From contig DDBP01000402.1 of assembly GCA_002332795.1 (NCBI GenBank), positions 1 through 7,587 of the forward strand: a DNA stretch of 7,587 nt. Direction: 5' to 3'. The notes under the pieces were generated by a model. That model saw only the letters and a program-made list of their open reading frames with translations, was not told where the DNA came from and ran no database searches. Shown piece by piece: positions 6,348-7,587 of the stretch. Positions within the stretch are counted from its first letter, which is position 1; each line of letters starts with the position of its first letter. The DNA is from Anaerolineales bacterium UBA2029. GTDB lineage: Bacteria; Chloroflexota; Anaerolineae; Aggregatilineales; Aggregatilineaceae. A program made the position numbers and the translations under genes.

Positions 6348-6652
6348 TGGACACCGTGGAGATCGTCATGATCGGGGCGTTCGGCCTGGCCGGTGTGGGG
6401 CTATACGGGCTGCTGGTCGTGCGTAACCTGATCAAAGTAGTCGTGTCATTGCAACTGCTGGTCAAGGGCGTCTTGCTGGCGCTGGTGGCGGCGGGCAAGG
6501 CCAGCGGGCAGGTCGCGCTGGGCGAAAGCCTGGCGCTGACGGTGATCGTCGCCGACACAGTGGTTGCGGTCATCGGGCTGGCCGTGGCCGTGCAGGTACG
6601 GCGGGTGAGCGGCACGCTCGATCTGAAGAAGCTAGCCAACCTGCGAGGGTGA
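6347..6652 (+). CDS. NuoK/MrpC-like membrane subunit
   Basis: A 101-residue protein with three hydrophobic segments (about 6-25, 29-49, 60-83), the size and topology of NuoK (about 100 residues) and MrpC/MbhG. The VVRNLIKVVVSLQLLVKG stretch (24-41) aligns with the RRNL...GLEIM region of NuoK, but the TM2 glutamate (Glu36 in E. coli NuoK) is Gln36 here. Lys40 lies one helical turn further on. The third segment, ALTVIVADTVVAVIG (63-77), resembles the ALVLTAIVIG helix of MrpC/MbhG more than the AAAEASIG helix of NuoK, and contributes Asp70 as a possible buried acid. The C-terminal TLDLKKLANLRG resembles the short NuoK tail that ends in MRG. Role: a small helix bundle between the J-like subunit and the antiporter-like subunits in the membrane arm. 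The start overlaps the upstream stop by one base (TGATG). Confidence 0.75.
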   Translation: MDTVEIVMIGAFGLAGVGLYGLLVVRNLIKVVVSLQLLVKGVLLALVAAGKASGQVALGESLALTVIVADTVVAVIGLAVAVQVRRVSGTLDLKKLANLRG

Positions 6653-6658
6653 GAGAGC

Positions 6659-7587
6659 ATGGCCGCAGTCTTGATCGGTCTGAGCATGGGCCTGCCCTGG
6701 CTGGGGGCACTGCTCGTCTGGGCTGCCAGTGACCGTCGCCCAGGGCGACAACACGCGCTGGCAGTGACCTTCTCGCTGCTGGCGGCGCTGGCCGCGCTGG
6801 CGCTGATCCTGCTCAACGATAGTGCCGCCGCCCTGCGCCTGGACGCAGGGGGCGTGTTCGGCGAGTTCACCTTCGTGCCGGACGGCCTGGGCGTCTTCCT
6901 GGCGGCGGTGGCGACCGTCGTCGGCAGCCTGGCGGTGATCTTCTCCGTGGACTACATGCGCGGCGCGGCGCAACTGGGCCGCTACTACGCGCTGGTGCTG
7001 CTCTTCATCGGCGCGATGGTCGGGCTGGTGCTGGCCGGTAGCCTGTTGCTGCTGTTCGTCTTCTGGGAGATGACGGCGTTGTGCTCCTACGCGCTGATCT
7101 CCTTCTACAACGACGACCCCAAGGCGGTCGCTGGCGGCATCAAGGCGCTGGTGATGACGCAGATCGGCGGCGTGGGGCTGCTGGCCGGGGCACTGCTGAC
7201 CTACGCTTACCTGGGCGACACACAGATCAGCACGCTGCTGGCGCGCGGGGAGACTCTGCCCTCTGGCGTGCTGGCGGCGCTGGCCTTCGGCGGGCTGATC
7301 GCGGCAGCGGCCAAGTCGGCGCAGGTGCCTTTCCACACCTGGTTGCCAGGGGCGATGGAAGCGCCCTCGCCGGTCAGCGCGCTGATTCACGCGGCGACGA
7401 TGGTCAACGCGGGGGTGTACCTGCTGGCGCGTTTCTACCCGCTTTTCGAGGGGGTCGAGGGCTGGACGACAGCGGTGACAGTCGTCGGGATGGTCTCGGC
7501 GTTGCTGGCGGCGCTGATGGCCACCGTCGCTCACGATCTCAAGCGCGCGCTGGCCTATTCCACCGTCAGCCAACTGGGCTACATGGT
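6659..7587 (+). CDS. NuoL/MrpA-type proton-conducting antiporter-like subunit, 3' truncated by the window edge
   Basis: The reading frame opens at ATG 6659, six bases after the preceding stop, and stays open to the window end (309 codons plus two bases). The N-terminal two hydrophobic segments, the FVPDGLGVF motif (72-80) and the antiporter core are present. Conserved ionisable residues are Glu137 in FVFWEMTALCSYAL (TM5 Glu), Lys162 (GGIKALVMT), Lys219 in AAKSAQVPFHTWLP (TM7 Lys) and His244 in SALIHAATMVNAGVYLLAR, ending at DLKRALAYSTVSQLGYM. LCSYALISFY is NuoL-like, while GRYYALVLLFIGAMVGLVL and the GGVGLLAG replacement of the NuoL TRVGD motif lean to MrpA/Mbh types. It should pump H+ or Na+ across the cytoplasmic membrane. 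The missing part would hold the later broken-helix lysine and the C-terminus, which decide between NuoL and MrpA. GAGG at 6645-6648 is a plausible ribosome binding site. Confidence 0.88.
   Translation, partial: MAAVLIGLSMGLPWLGALLVWAASDRRPGRQHALAVTFSLLAALAALALILLNDSAAALRLDAGGVFGEFTFVPDGLGVFLAAVATVVGSLAVIFSVDYMRGAAQLGRYYALVLLFIGAMVGLVLAGSLLLLFVFWEMTALCSYALISFYNDDPKAVAGGIKALVMTQIGGVGLLAGALLTYAYLGDTQISTLLARGETLPSGVLAALAFGGLIAAAAKSAQVPFHTWLPGAMEAPSPVSALIHAATMVNAGVYLLARFYPLFEGVEGWTTAVTVVGMVSALLAALMATVAHDLKRALAYSTVSQLGYM

Noticed and set aside
6632..7573. A 313-codon minus-strand frame opposite the NuoL/MrpA-like gene
   Set aside because: It is Gln/Arg/His-rich with no recognisable motif. The plus strand encodes a clear antiporter core with all expected conserved residues.

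Overview
This is a GC-rich (by eye roughly 60-65%) bacterial window, densely coded on both strands, with AGGA/GGAG-type ribosome binding sites. No rRNA, tRNA, CRISPR array, transposase or phage gene is visible. The host cannot be fixed from the sequence. The PAS/GAF-rich soluble hybrid kinase and the NuoJ/K/L-like membrane module with Mrp/Mbh-like features would fit a Chloroflexota-like or other environmental high-GC bacterium, but that is a guess.

Layout. (1) 41-1633, minus strand: an aldehyde dehydrogenase of the alpha-ketoglutaric semialdehyde (2,5-dioxovalerate) dehydrogenase type. (2) 1634-1925: divergent intergenic region with a plausible promoter for the next gene, an inverted repeat around its -10, and a direct repeat. 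(3) 1926-2294, plus: a stand-alone receiver (CheY-like) response regulator. (4) 2271-5474, minus: a 1067-residue cytoplasmic hybrid histidine kinase (four PAS-like domains, GAF, HisKA, HATPase_c, C-terminal receiver). It converges on the response regulator gene, and the two overlap tail-to-tail by 24 bp. (5) 5475-5771: a second divergent intergenic region with promoters in both directions. It holds an exact TGTGA-N6-TCACA (CRP/FNR-family-like) palindrome that contains the Shine-Dalgarno sequence of the next gene. (6) 5772-7587, plus: the start of a membrane operon, with NuoJ/MbhD-E-like and NuoK/MrpC-like genes followed by a NuoL/MrpA-like antiporter subunit that runs off the window end.

How the parts fit. 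The kinase and the single-domain regulator probably form one phosphorelay. The kinase has its own receiver, the regulator has no output domain, and no HPt protein is encoded here, so at least one partner should lie elsewhere. The membrane genes look like the proton- or sodium-translocating arm of a complex I / Mrp / membrane-bound-hydrogenase type machine. Their tight coupling (1-nt overlap, then a 6-nt gap) marks them as one transcription unit. The aldehyde dehydrogenase would feed C5 sugar-acid breakdown into 2-oxoglutarate, but no companion catabolic gene is present.

The points most worth following up are the CRP-like palindrome built around the ribosome binding site, the unusual J/K subunits (Gln in place of the TM2 glutamate of NuoK; J with MbhD/MbhE features), and the convergent overlap of the kinase and regulator genes. 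I saw nothing that proves a wholly new system.
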